From Clostridiales bacterium (GTDB taxonomy: Bacteria > Bacillota > Clostridia > Oscillospirales > Oscillospiraceae), in NCBI GenBank assembly GCA_004551945.1, contig SFPN01000027.1, forward strand, positions 1-23,366: a stretch of DNA of 23,366 nucleotides, in the 5' to 3' direction. The translations under genes were made by a program, and so were the position numbers. The notes under the pieces were generated by a model, which had not been told where the DNA came from, made no database searches, and saw nothing but the letters and a program-made list of their open reading frames with translations. Positions 6,912 to 13,637 of the stretch are shown here, piece after piece (positions within the stretch are counted from its first letter, which is position 1; each line of letters opens with the position of its first letter).

Positions 6912-6964
6912 TTACCTAACAATATAGTATATGTGTTTGAGAACGATAAAAGAAGGTGCCCGTT

Positions 6965-8257
6965 TTGACAAAATACGTGATCTGCGGCGGCAAACCTCTC
7001 CACGGCGAGGTTGAAATCAGCGGCGCAAAGAATGCCGCTGTGGCCATTCTTCCCGCAGCCCTTTTGGTAGACGGCGTCTGCCGGATCGAGAATGTTCCCA
7101 ACATCAGCGACGTGACCCTGATCCTCGGCATTATGAAGGATCTGGGCGCCAACGTCCGCATGATTAACCGAACCACGGTGGAGCTGGACTGCTCCACCGT
7201 CTACAAGCAGAATGTTCCCTACGAGCTGGCCCGCCAGATTCGTGCTTCCTATTACCTCATCGGTGCTCTCCTGGGCCGCTTCGGCCGGGCAGAGGTTCCC
7301 CCGCCCGGGGGCTGCGATCTGGGGGTGCGCCCCATTGACCAGCACCTGAAGGGCTTCTCCGCCATGGGCGCGGAGATTCAGGTGGAAAACGGCTTTATCT
7401 ACGCCGTGGCTCCCCACGGCCGCCTGCGGGGCGCCCAGGTCTACCTGGACGTGGTCTCCGTGGGAGCCACCATGAACATCATGCTGGCCGCTGCCCTGGC
7501 AGAGGGCCTCACCATCATTGAAAACGCCGCCAAGGAGCCCCACATTGTGGACCTGGCCAACTTCCTCAACTCCATGGGCGCCGACATTATGGGCGCCGGA
7601 ACGGACGTCATTAAGATCCGTGGGGTGAAGAGTCTCCGGGGCGGCACCTATTCCATCATCCCCGACCAGATCGAGGCGGGCACCTACATGACCGCCGTGG
7701 CCGCCGCCGGGGGCGAGGTGCGCATCAACAACATCATCCCCAAGCACCTGGACTGCATCACCGCCAAGCTGGTGGAGATGGGGGTAGAGATTGAGGAAGA
7801 TGGGGATTCTCTCATCGTCCGCCGCACCGGCAAGCTTACCCGCACCAACGTAAAGACCATGCCCTACCCCGGCTTCCCCACGGACATGCAGCCCCAGATT
7901 GCCGCCGTCCTGTGCCTGGCCGAGGGCACCAGCATCCTCACCGAGGGCATCTGGGACAACCGGTACCGCTATGCCGACGAATTCCGCCGCATGGGGGCCA
8001 ACATCCAGGTGGACGGCAAGATTGCCGTCATCGAAGGGGTCCGCCAGCTCACCGGCGCGCCGGTGTGCGCCTGCGACCTGCGGGCAGGAGCCGCCATGAT
8101 CGTGGCTGGTCTGGCCGCCCACGGGATTACCGAGGTGGACCAGGTCTACTATATCGAGCGGGGCTATGAGAACATTGTGGAGAAGCTGGCCAAGCTGGGC
8201 GCGGATATCCACATCAAGGCCATTCCCGATGAGGACTGGCGCACCAGCGCAGGCTGA
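6965..8257 (+). CDS. murA: UDP-N-acetylglucosamine 1-carboxyvinyltransferase MurA
   Basis: A 430-residue EPSP-synthase-fold enzyme that transfers enolpyruvate from phosphoenolpyruvate to UDP-GlcNAc, the first committed step of peptidoglycan synthesis in the cytoplasm. The N-terminal GEVEISGAKNA carries the catalytic K22-N23 pair. The active-site loop reads PPPGGCDLGVRPID with Cys117 present, the residue that fosfomycin alkylates, so the enzyme is of the Cys type and not the Asp-substituted resistant type. Length is normal for the family. I chose the TTG at 6965, which gives the usual MurA N-terminus (TKYVICGGKPL) with AGAAGGTG 7 nt upstream; a GTG at 6956 lies inside that ribosome site. A terminator follows at 8291. 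Confidence 0.96.
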   Translation: MTKYVICGGKPLHGEVEISGAKNAAVAILPAALLVDGVCRIENVPNISDVTLILGIMKDLGANVRMINRTTVELDCSTVYKQNVPYELARQIRASYYLIGALLGRFGRAEVPPPGGCDLGVRPIDQHLKGFSAMGAEIQVENGFIYAVAPHGRLRGAQVYLDVVSVGATMNIMLAAALAEGLTIIENAAKEPHIVDLANFLNSMGADIMGAGTDVIKIRGVKSLRGGTYSIIPDQIEAGTYMTAVAAAGGEVRINNIIPKHLDCITAKLVEMGVEIEEDGDSLIVRRTGKLTRTNVKTMPYPGFPTDMQPQIAAVLCLAEGTSILTEGIWDNRYRYADEFRRMGANIQVDGKIAVIEGVRQLTGAPVCACDLRAGAAMIVAGLAAHGITEVDQVYYIERGYENIVEKLAKLGADIHIKAIPDEDWRTSAG

Positions 8258-8290
8258 CGCGCCGCCCGGCACCCTACAAACAGCAAGACA

Positions 8291-8323
8291 AACGGACGGT
8301 GGAACCTCCGCCGTCCGTTTTTT
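8291..8323 (+). terminator. Intrinsic terminator after murA
   Basis: AACGGACGG (8291-8299) pairs with CCGTCCGTT (8311-8319), and the T-run continues to 8323. It separates murA from rlmH. Confidence 0.9.
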
Positions 8324-8352
8324 CATATTTTGAAAAGGCTGAGGTTGATTGT

Positions 8353-8835
8353 ATGGTCAGCATCCATCTCTTCTGCGTGGGCAAGCTGAAGGAAAAGCAC
8401 TTTGCCGCCGCCTGCGCAGAGTATGAAAAGCGCCTGGGGGCTTTCTGCAAGCTCACCATCACCGAGCTGCCGGAGACCCGGCTGCCGGAGGACCCCTCCC
8501 AGGCCCAGATCGACGCCGCCCTGGAAAAGGAGGCCGCCCTTCTCTTCCAGAAGCTGCCCAAGGGGGCCAAGGTCATCGCCCTGTGCGTGGAGGGAAAGCT
8601 CCTGTCCAGCCAGGACCTGGCCGCCCAGCTGGAAAAGTGGACCGTGGAGGGCGCTTCCAGCCTGGCGCTGGTCATCGGCGGCTCCTTCGGCCTGCACCCC
8701 TCGGTGAAGGAACGGGCCCAGCTGCGCCTGTCCATGTCCCCCATGACCTTCCCCCACCACCTGGCCCGGGTCATGGTGCTGGAGCAGGTCTACCGGGCCT
8801 TTCAGATCAATCTCGGCACCCGGTACCACAAATGA
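8353..8835 (+). CDS. rlmH: 23S rRNA pseudouridine-1915 N3-methyltransferase RlmH
   Basis: A 160-residue SPOUT methyltransferase, matching the 159 residues usual for RlmH. It methylates pseudouridine 1915 in helix 69 of 23S rRNA, using S-adenosylmethionine. The start CVGKLKEKHF, the SAM-binding knot ALVIGGSFGL, and the C-terminal signature LSMSPMTFPHHLARVMVLEQ followed by VYRAFQI and the terminal YHK are all diagnostic. The start is ATG 8353 with GAGG 8 nt upstream; upstream in-frame codons lie in the murA terminator and are rejected. It is 21 nt ahead of the mutase gene, so the two are probably co-transcribed. No clear promoter was seen. Confidence 0.96.
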   Translation: MVSIHLFCVGKLKEKHFAAACAEYEKRLGAFCKLTITELPETRLPEDPSQAQIDAALEKEAALLFQKLPKGAKVIALCVEGKLLSSQDLAAQLEKWTVEGASSLALVIGGSFGLHPSVKERAQLRLSMSPMTFPHHLARVMVLEQVYRAFQINLGTRYHK

Positions 8836-8856
8836 CCCAAAGAAAGGAGAGCTTCT

Positions 8857-10590
8857 ATGTCTTATCAGGAACGCTATCACCGCTGGCTCCGCAGCGACGC
8901 CCTCTCCCCCCAGGAAAAGGCCGAACTGGAGGCCCTGGACCCCAAGGAGATTGAGGACCGCTTCTTTGGCATGCTGGAGTTCGGCACCGCCGGGCTCCGG
9001 GGCGTTATGGGGCTGGGCCTGCGCCGGATGAACGTCTATGTAATCCGCCACGCCACCCAGGCTTTTGCCCAGGTGATCCTGGCAGAGGGGCCCCAGCAGG
9101 CCGCCAAGGGGGTGGCCATCTGCTACGACTGCCGCATCCACTCCGCCGAGTTTGCCCGGGAGGCAGCCTGCGTCATGGCGGCCAACGGCATCCCCGTCCG
9201 CCTCTTTGACGCCATGCACCCCACCCCTGAGCTGTCCTTCGCCGTCCGGGAATACGGCTGCATTGCCGGTCTGAACGTTACCGCCAGCCACAATCCCCCG
9301 GAGTACAACGGCTACAAGGTCTACTGGTCGGACGGAGCCCAACTGCCCCCTCACCACGCCGCCGCCATTGCCAAGGTCATGGGGGAGCTGGACGTGTTCG
9401 ACGACATCAAGACCATGGACTACCAGGCCGCTCTGGACCAGGGGCTCATTACCCTCATCGGCAAGGAAACCGACGATAAATTCCTGGCCCACGTGCTGGA
9501 CCAGATCAACGACAAGGCCTCCGTTGCGAAAGTAGCAGACACCTTCCGCATGGTGTACACCCCCTTCCACGGCACCGGGTACCAGCAGATCCCCTATGTG
9601 CTGGGCGAGCTGGGAATCAAGCACCTGTACTGTGTGCCCGAGCAGATGGTCATTGACGGCTCCTTCCCCACGGTGAAGTCCCCCAACCCGGAAAATCCCG
9701 AAAGCTTCGCTCTGGCCCTGAAGCTGGCCAAGGATGTGGACGCGGACCTGATCTTAGGCTCCGACCCCGACGCGGACCGGGTGGCCATCCAGGTGAAGGA
9801 CAAGGACGGCCAATACATCCAGATTTCCGGCAACCAGACCGGCGTCCTGCTGCTGGACTACCTGATCGCAGCCAAAAAGCGGGCCGGAACCCTGCCGGAG
9901 GACCCGGTGGCCCTCAAGTCCATTGTCACCACCAACCTGGCTAAGAAGGTGGCCGAATCCTACGGGGTCCGCAGCTACGACACCTTTACCGGCTTTAAGT
10001 TCATGGCCGAGAAGAAGAACCAGCTGGAGGCCGCCGGCCAGGGCCATGTGATTTTCTCCTACGAAGAATCCATCGGCTACATGATTGGCGACTACGTCCG
10101 GGACAAGGACGCGGTCACCGCCTCCCTGCTGCTCGTGGAGATGACCGTCTGGTACGCCGCCCAGGGCATGACCCTGCTGGACGCCCTGGAGGTTCTCTAC
10201 CAGAAGCACGGCTACCACGGGGAACAGACGGTAAACCTGGTGATGCCCGGGCTGGAGGGCATGGCCAACATGAAGGCCCTCATGGCCGGGCTCCGGGCCA
10301 ATCCCCTCCAGGAGATTGCCGGAACCAAGGTCACCGTCCGCCGGGACTACCAGGACGGCACCCAGGTGGACGCCGCCACGGGGGAAACCACCCAGATGGA
10401 GCTGTCCGGCTCCAACGTGCTGCGCTATCTGCTGGCCGACGGTACCGACCTGGTGATCCGCCCCTCGGGCACTGAGCCCAAGATCAAGGTCTACGTTCTG
10501 GCCACCGGCCCCGACGCCGCCGCCTGCCGGGAAAAGACCGCAAAATACGCCGCCTGGACCGACGAGCTGAAAAACATGGTGAACCATTGA
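8857..10590 (+). CDS. Phosphoglucomutase / phosphomannomutase family enzyme
   Basis: A 577-residue alpha-D-phosphohexomutase of the Bacillus PgcA type. The four family loops are intact: the phosphoserine loop TASHNPPEYNGYK (Ser144), the metal loop GSDPDADR (Asp303, 305, 307), the sugar-binding loop EESIG (403-407), and the phosphate-binding loop RPSGTEPK (535-542). It interconverts glucose 1-phosphate and 6-phosphate (possibly also mannose phosphates), feeding UDP-glucose, glycolipids and envelope polymers. The length of about 580 fits the PgcA group better than the shorter GlmM. AAAGGAG precedes ATG. It follows rlmH by 21 nt and ends at a shared terminator. Confidence 0.94.
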   Translation: MSYQERYHRWLRSDALSPQEKAELEALDPKEIEDRFFGMLEFGTAGLRGVMGLGLRRMNVYVIRHATQAFAQVILAEGPQQAAKGVAICYDCRIHSAEFAREAACVMAANGIPVRLFDAMHPTPELSFAVREYGCIAGLNVTASHNPPEYNGYKVYWSDGAQLPPHHAAAIAKVMGELDVFDDIKTMDYQAALDQGLITLIGKETDDKFLAHVLDQINDKASVAKVADTFRMVYTPFHGTGYQQIPYVLGELGIKHLYCVPEQMVIDGSFPTVKSPNPENPESFALALKLAKDVDADLILGSDPDADRVAIQVKDKDGQYIQISGNQTGVLLLDYLIAAKKRAGTLPEDPVALKSIVTTNLAKKVAESYGVRSYDTFTGFKFMAEKKNQLEAAGQGHVIFSYEESIGYMIGDYVRDKDAVTASLLLVEMTVWYAAQGMTLLDALEVLYQKHGYHGEQTVNLVMPGLEGMANMKALMAGLRANPLQEIAGTKVTVRRDYQDGTQVDAATGETTQMELSGSNVLRYLLADGTDLVIRPSGTEPKIKVYVLATGPDAAACREKTAKYAAWTDELKNMVNH

Positions 10591-10606
10591 TAGCAGAATC
10601 AAACGT

Positions 10607-10638
10607 AAATGGACCGCCCCACCGGGGCGGTCCATTTT
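10607..10638. terminator. Bidirectional terminator between mutase and BlaR-like gene
   Basis: A perfect stem AAATGGACCGCCCC (10607-10620) pairs with the region starting at 10624 (loop ACC), followed by TTTT on the plus strand. It sits between two convergent genes and can serve both. Confidence 0.9.
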
Positions 10639-10651
10639 CTGTTTTCCGTTG

Positions 10652-12871
10652 TCACACCGGGTCCGCATACAGCAGCAGATTGTCCCCATCAAAATAGAGG
10701 TCGCAGGTCCAGGCTTTCCCGGCCTGCCCTTCGGCAGCGCGGATGCGGAGGCACTTGTCATAGGGATTCCACTCGGAGCTGCCCCAGTTCATTCCCTCCG
10801 GCCAGGCTCCCTGGAGCAGCTCCGGCAGTCTGGCTTCCCGGACGCTGCCCGCCCGCTGGAAGAAGATCTGGCAGTCGGTGAGCAGCTCGTTGTTTCCGTC
10901 CCCGTCCAGATCCGCAATCCGGGGCTCCTGGCTGCCATAGCACCGGGCCAGCAGGGCCGGCATATCGTCCTCTGAAAAATAGTAGAAGTCCGTAACGATC
11001 CCTCTGTTACCCCCATACTCTGCCGGGAGTTCTCCCCCATAGCGGAGGAAAAAACCATCGTATCCAAAGAGGTCCTGGAAAAAGAACATGCTGTGATCCT
11101 CGCTGAGCCCGGACTGAAATACATACCGGGTCTCGTCCCCCGCCACCACAGCAGCGTAGATGGCCCCGTCTGTGGCCCGGTAGGTCTGCACATAATGGCC
11201 GTCAAAGTCCCAGTTCTCCAGGAAGGTCACATAGTCCCCCACGTGGGGTTCTGTCGACACGACGGGTGCTTCATAGGGCTGCAATTCCGTTAACGGCAGG
11301 GTCATATCCGGGGTTTCGTCGGGGTAATCGGTTGAGATCGACGGCTTGGCGCAGGGCAGGTTGGAAACAAAGTGATAGTTCCCGCCCCCCTGGTCCTGCA
11401 GAGTCAGGCATTTCCAGCCATCTCCCATGAAATCGTCCTGATAGTAGAGCTTAACCTCTTTCCCGCCACGGGTCCCCACAGGGAAGAACACATAGGAACG
11501 GTAGTTGGTGTCCCCGTGCATGTGGTAGTAGGCGTCGGAAGCGGCGTCGTAGTCAAAGCGCAGACTGGTCTTGTTGGTCTCCTCCAGGGTCAGCCCCATG
11601 TACTCGGTCAGGATCTGGTCCATCTCCCCGGTGGTGATCTTAAAGGCGGGGCAGACCAGGTTGTCGGGGGCAGTCCCCAAAACGGTCCGGATCTCTTCGT
11701 CGCTGGGGTCGCTCCCCTCGCAGTAGAAAAGCTCATAAAGGTCGATGTCCTGAGGGGTTTCATAGGTTGAGGAGAGGAACTGGTTGCGGATGTTGTACTC
11801 GTCTCCATTGAAATATACCTCGTTGAAGAATTGCAGCTCCTCCCCGGTCAGGGCAGTGAGACCACCGATGTCAGCGCCGCCGGTAAAGGTGCAGGCGGAC
11901 ACCCCTGCCATCAGCAGCACCACAGCCACCGCTGCCGCCAGAACCTGCCGGGGTCCCTGGGCAATGCGGGTGATGCGGTCCTCCATCTGCCGCTTTCTGG
12001 CGGCCATGGTGGAGGCGGTGAGGAAGGGATTTCCCGATCCCCTCCCCCCGGGGATGAGGGCGAGAATGGTCTGGCCGTAGGGGATGCGCTGGTCCTCTCC
12101 CAGCCGCGCCAGAGCGCCCTCGTCGCAGGCCAGCTCACAGTCGGTTTTGGCGCAGGCCGCGGCCACCCATACCAGAGGATCAAACCAGTAGATGGTCAGG
12201 CACACGCACCGAAGCAGGGCCCACAGAGGGTCCAGGTGCCGGGCGTGGGTGTCCTCATGGACCAGCACATGGCGCAGCGTCTCCGAGGAGGACACAGCGA
12301 CGGTGGGCATCAGATAGACGGCGGGCCGGACCAGTCCAAACAGGAAGGGGGAGCGGCCCCCTCCCTCCCGGATCAGATACACCCGCCGGGAGAATCCCGC
12401 CACCGGATAGAGCTCCCGCTCCCGGCACAAGCGCCGCCAGAACCCCAGGTTGGACAAAAGGAAGAAGCCTCCCACCAGAAGCATTCCCACCGCCCAGATT
12501 CCCTTCAGAATCTGGGGCAGGACGGGCTTTTCCACAGGGTTCGCTGCCACCGTCCCACCCTGGCCGGAAGGTACCGCCTGCCCCTGCCCCGCCGGGCTCT
12601 GCTGGCTGGGCTGGGGAGTAGAACCACCGCCGTCTGACTGCATGGGCTCCGCCTGCCCGGCCAGGGAGACAACCGCCGTCTCTTCCTGGGAACCGACGGC
12701 AGTCAGCACGGAAAAATCCGCCCCCGGAAGGCTCACCGGCACCAGCAGCCGCACCAGCACCAGCGCCCAGAGGGCATACTGAACCCGGCGGGAGAGGGTC
12801 CTTCGGAACACCCACCGCAGCACAAGCAGCGCTGCAATCAGGACCGTTGATGTGATCAGAATTTCTCTCAT
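10652..12871 (-). CDS. BlaR1/MecR1-like M56 metallopeptidase with unusual sensor domain
   Basis: A 739-residue membrane protein. The N-terminal half (1-300) is an M56 antirepressor peptidase: membrane helices near 4-20, 32-48, 122-142 and 218-238, zinc motif HEDTH at 205-209 and the downstream ELACDE at 246-251. A last helix at about 310-326 ends in LLMAGVSAC, which looks like an internal lipobox (Cys327). The remaining roughly 410 residues should be outside the cell but show no penicillin-binding motif set (no SxxK/KTG pair seen), unlike true BlaR1, so the stimulus is probably not a beta-lactam bound in the usual way. In the family, signal detection activates the protease, which relieves BlaI repression. 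ATG overlaps the blaI stop by 4 nt; further upstream in-frame sequence lies in another frame of blaI and is rejected. Confidence 0.88.
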   Translation of the reverse strand: MREILITSTVLIAALLVLRWVFRRTLSRRVQYALWALVLVRLLVPVSLPGADFSVLTAVGSQEETAVVSLAGQAEPMQSDGGGSTPQPSQQSPAGQGQAVPSGQGGTVAANPVEKPVLPQILKGIWAVGMLLVGGFFLLSNLGFWRRLCRERELYPVAGFSRRVYLIREGGGRSPFLFGLVRPAVYLMPTVAVSSSETLRHVLVHEDTHARHLDPLWALLRCVCLTIYWFDPLVWVAAACAKTDCELACDEGALARLGEDQRIPYGQTILALIPGGRGSGNPFLTASTMAARKRQMEDRITRIAQGPRQVLAAAVAVVLLMAGVSACTFTGGADIGGLTALTGEELQFFNEVYFNGDEYNIRNQFLSSTYETPQDIDLYELFYCEGSDPSDEEIRTVLGTAPDNLVCPAFKITTGEMDQILTEYMGLTLEETNKTSLRFDYDAASDAYYHMHGDTNYRSYVFFPVGTRGGKEVKLYYQDDFMGDGWKCLTLQDQGGGNYHFVSNLPCAKPSISTDYPDETPDMTLPLTELQPYEAPVVSTEPHVGDYVTFLENWDFDGHYVQTYRATDGAIYAAVVAGDETRYVFQSGLSEDHSMFFFQDLFGYDGFFLRYGGELPAEYGGNRGIVTDFYYFSEDDMPALLARCYGSQEPRIADLDGDGNNELLTDCQIFFQRAGSVREARLPELLQGAWPEGMNWGSSEWNPYDKCLRIRAAEGQAGKAWTCDLYFDGDNLLLYADPV

Positions 12872-13248
12872 GAGGACCCCGCCTCCTTCGCCTGCTCCAG
12901 AATTGCGGACAGCTCCGCAATGTCCTTCTGGCTCAGGGCGTGGCTGTCCACCATGGCGTGGACCATAACGCCCAGGCTGCCGTTGTATACCTTGTCCAGA
13001 AACCGCTCGGTCTCCAGCCGGGAGGCGTCCTCCTGGAGCAGACAGGGGTAGTAGGCCTTGGCCCGTCCCTCCTCCCGGTAAGCCACCGCGCCTTTCCCCT
13101 CCAGGCGGGAGAGCATGGAGATGATGGTGTGCTTGCTCCAGCCGGTCTCCTCTTTCAGCGCGGCGGTCAGCTGGGTGATGGTCATGGGCGATGCCTTCCA
13201 CAGCACTTTCATCAGCGCCCATTCTCCATCGGAAAGCTTTGTTTTCAT
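12868..13248 (-). CDS. BlaI/MecI/CopY family repressor
   Basis: A 126-residue repressor. The winged helix (about 4-75) reads LSDGEWALMKVLWKASPMTI, then TGWSKHTIISMLSRLEGKGAV, then REEGRAKAYYPCL, a close match to BlaI/MecI; the C-terminal part (80-120) is the dimerisation helix region. It binds operator dyads as a dimer and is removed when its partner protease is activated. GGAGGG precedes ATG. It is first in a two-gene operon with the M56 protein (4-nt overlap), and operator-like dyads cover its promoter at 13293-13323. Confidence 0.94.
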   Translation of the reverse strand: MKTKLSDGEWALMKVLWKASPMTITQLTAALKEETGWSKHTIISMLSRLEGKGAVAYREEGRAKAYYPCLLQEDASRLETERFLDKVYNGSLGVMVHAMVDSHALSQKDIAELSAILEQAKEAGSS

Positions 13249-13264
13249 GGATATCCCTCCTCTT

Positions 13265-13323
13265 GGTAGACAAACACTTACCTTATGTATTCATCCTACC
13301 AAAGAGGTAAACAGATGTCAACC
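13265..13323. promoter_or_regulatory. Candidate BlaI operator pair
   Basis: Two 18-bp sites with GGT...ACC ends flank the -10: 13265-13282 (GGTAGACAAACACTTACC) and 13306-13323 (GGTAAACAGATGTCAACC), identical at 11 of 18 positions. The second contains ACAGATGT, close to the ACAnnTGT core of BlaI/CopY operators, and covers the -35. The first lies downstream of the start site. The sites are imperfect and the assignment is inferred. Confidence 0.5.
13293..13321 (-). promoter_or_regulatory. Promoter of the BlaI-M56 operon
   Basis: On the minus strand TTGACA (13321-13316) and TAGGAT (13298-13293) are separated by 17 bp, about 45 bp upstream of the blaI-like ATG. Confidence 0.83.
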
Positions 13324-13371
13324 TCCAAACGGTTACAATTTGGCGGCAGAGTGATGCGCTAGAAAACAAAA

Positions 13372-13401
13372 AACGCCTGAAACCGAACGGTTTCAGGCGT
13401 T
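13372..13401 (-). terminator. Terminator of tRNA-Gln
   Basis: A perfect 13-bp stem AACGCCTGAAACC with its complement (loop GAAC, 13385-13388) is followed on the minus strand by TTTTTTG. It lies 5 bp past the tRNA 3' end. Confidence 0.92.
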
Positions 13402-13405
13402 TGCT

Positions 13406-13479
13406 TGGCAGCGGGAGAAGGATTCGAACCCTCACAAACAGAGTCAGAGTCTGTCGTGCTACCCTTACACAATCCCGCT
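13406..13479 (-). tRNA. tRNA-Gln (anticodon CTG)
   Basis: A 74-nt tRNA including an encoded CCA. Acceptor stem AGCGGGA/TCCCGCT has 7 pairs, D arm is GTGT-AAGGGTA-GCAC, anticodon stem is ACAGA/TCTGT with loop CTCTGAC (anticodon CTG, reading CAG), and T arm is GAGGG-TTCGAAT-CCTTC with one G-U pair. The discriminator base is G, as expected for glutamine. It has its own strong promoter and terminator and is a single-gene unit. Confidence 0.96.
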
Positions 13480-13523
13480 ATTTCGTTGTCCTCTCGGCTG
13501 TTCTCTCGCAACCGACAAAAATG

Positions 13524-13551
13524 ATTATATCATCCTTTCTGCAAAAGTCAA
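13524..13551 (-). promoter_or_regulatory. Promoter of tRNA-Gln
   Basis: On the minus strand TTGACT (13551-13546), a 16-bp spacer and TATAAT (13529-13524) with a TGA extension of the -10 give a strong stable-RNA promoter about 45 bp upstream of the mature tRNA. Confidence 0.85.
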
Positions 13552-13596
13552 GCATTATTTTCATCTTTTTGAAAAAAATTTTACGGGGCAGATTGG

Positions 13597-13631
13597 GCCG
13601 CCCAGGCGGGATGGATTTCCGCCTGGGCGGC
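13597..13631 (-). terminator. Hairpin after the SLH gene, probable terminator
   Basis: A perfect 13-bp GC-rich stem (13597-13609 with 13619-13631) lies directly after the SLH gene stop. The T-run on the minus strand comes only about 20 nt later, so termination efficiency is uncertain. Confidence 0.6.
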
Positions 13632-13637
13632 TGGGCA

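Noticed and set aside
7276..7320. Possible fosfomycin-resistant MurA because the active-site loop reads GGCDLG and not GGCAIG
   Set aside because: The catalytic Cys117 is present; the following Asp is not a Cys-to-Asp replacement.
6803..8326. Long minus-strand open frame opposite murA
   Set aside because: It is antisense to MurA and includes the murA leader; low-complexity histidine/glycine-rich translation.
12872..13273. Possible fusion of the M56 protein to an upstream extension
   Set aside because: The extension is an alternative frame of the BlaI-like gene; the ATG at 12871 in the ATGA overlap is the natural start.
13406..13479. tRNA gene as an integration site
   Set aside because: No integrase gene or duplicated tRNA 3' end was seen nearby.
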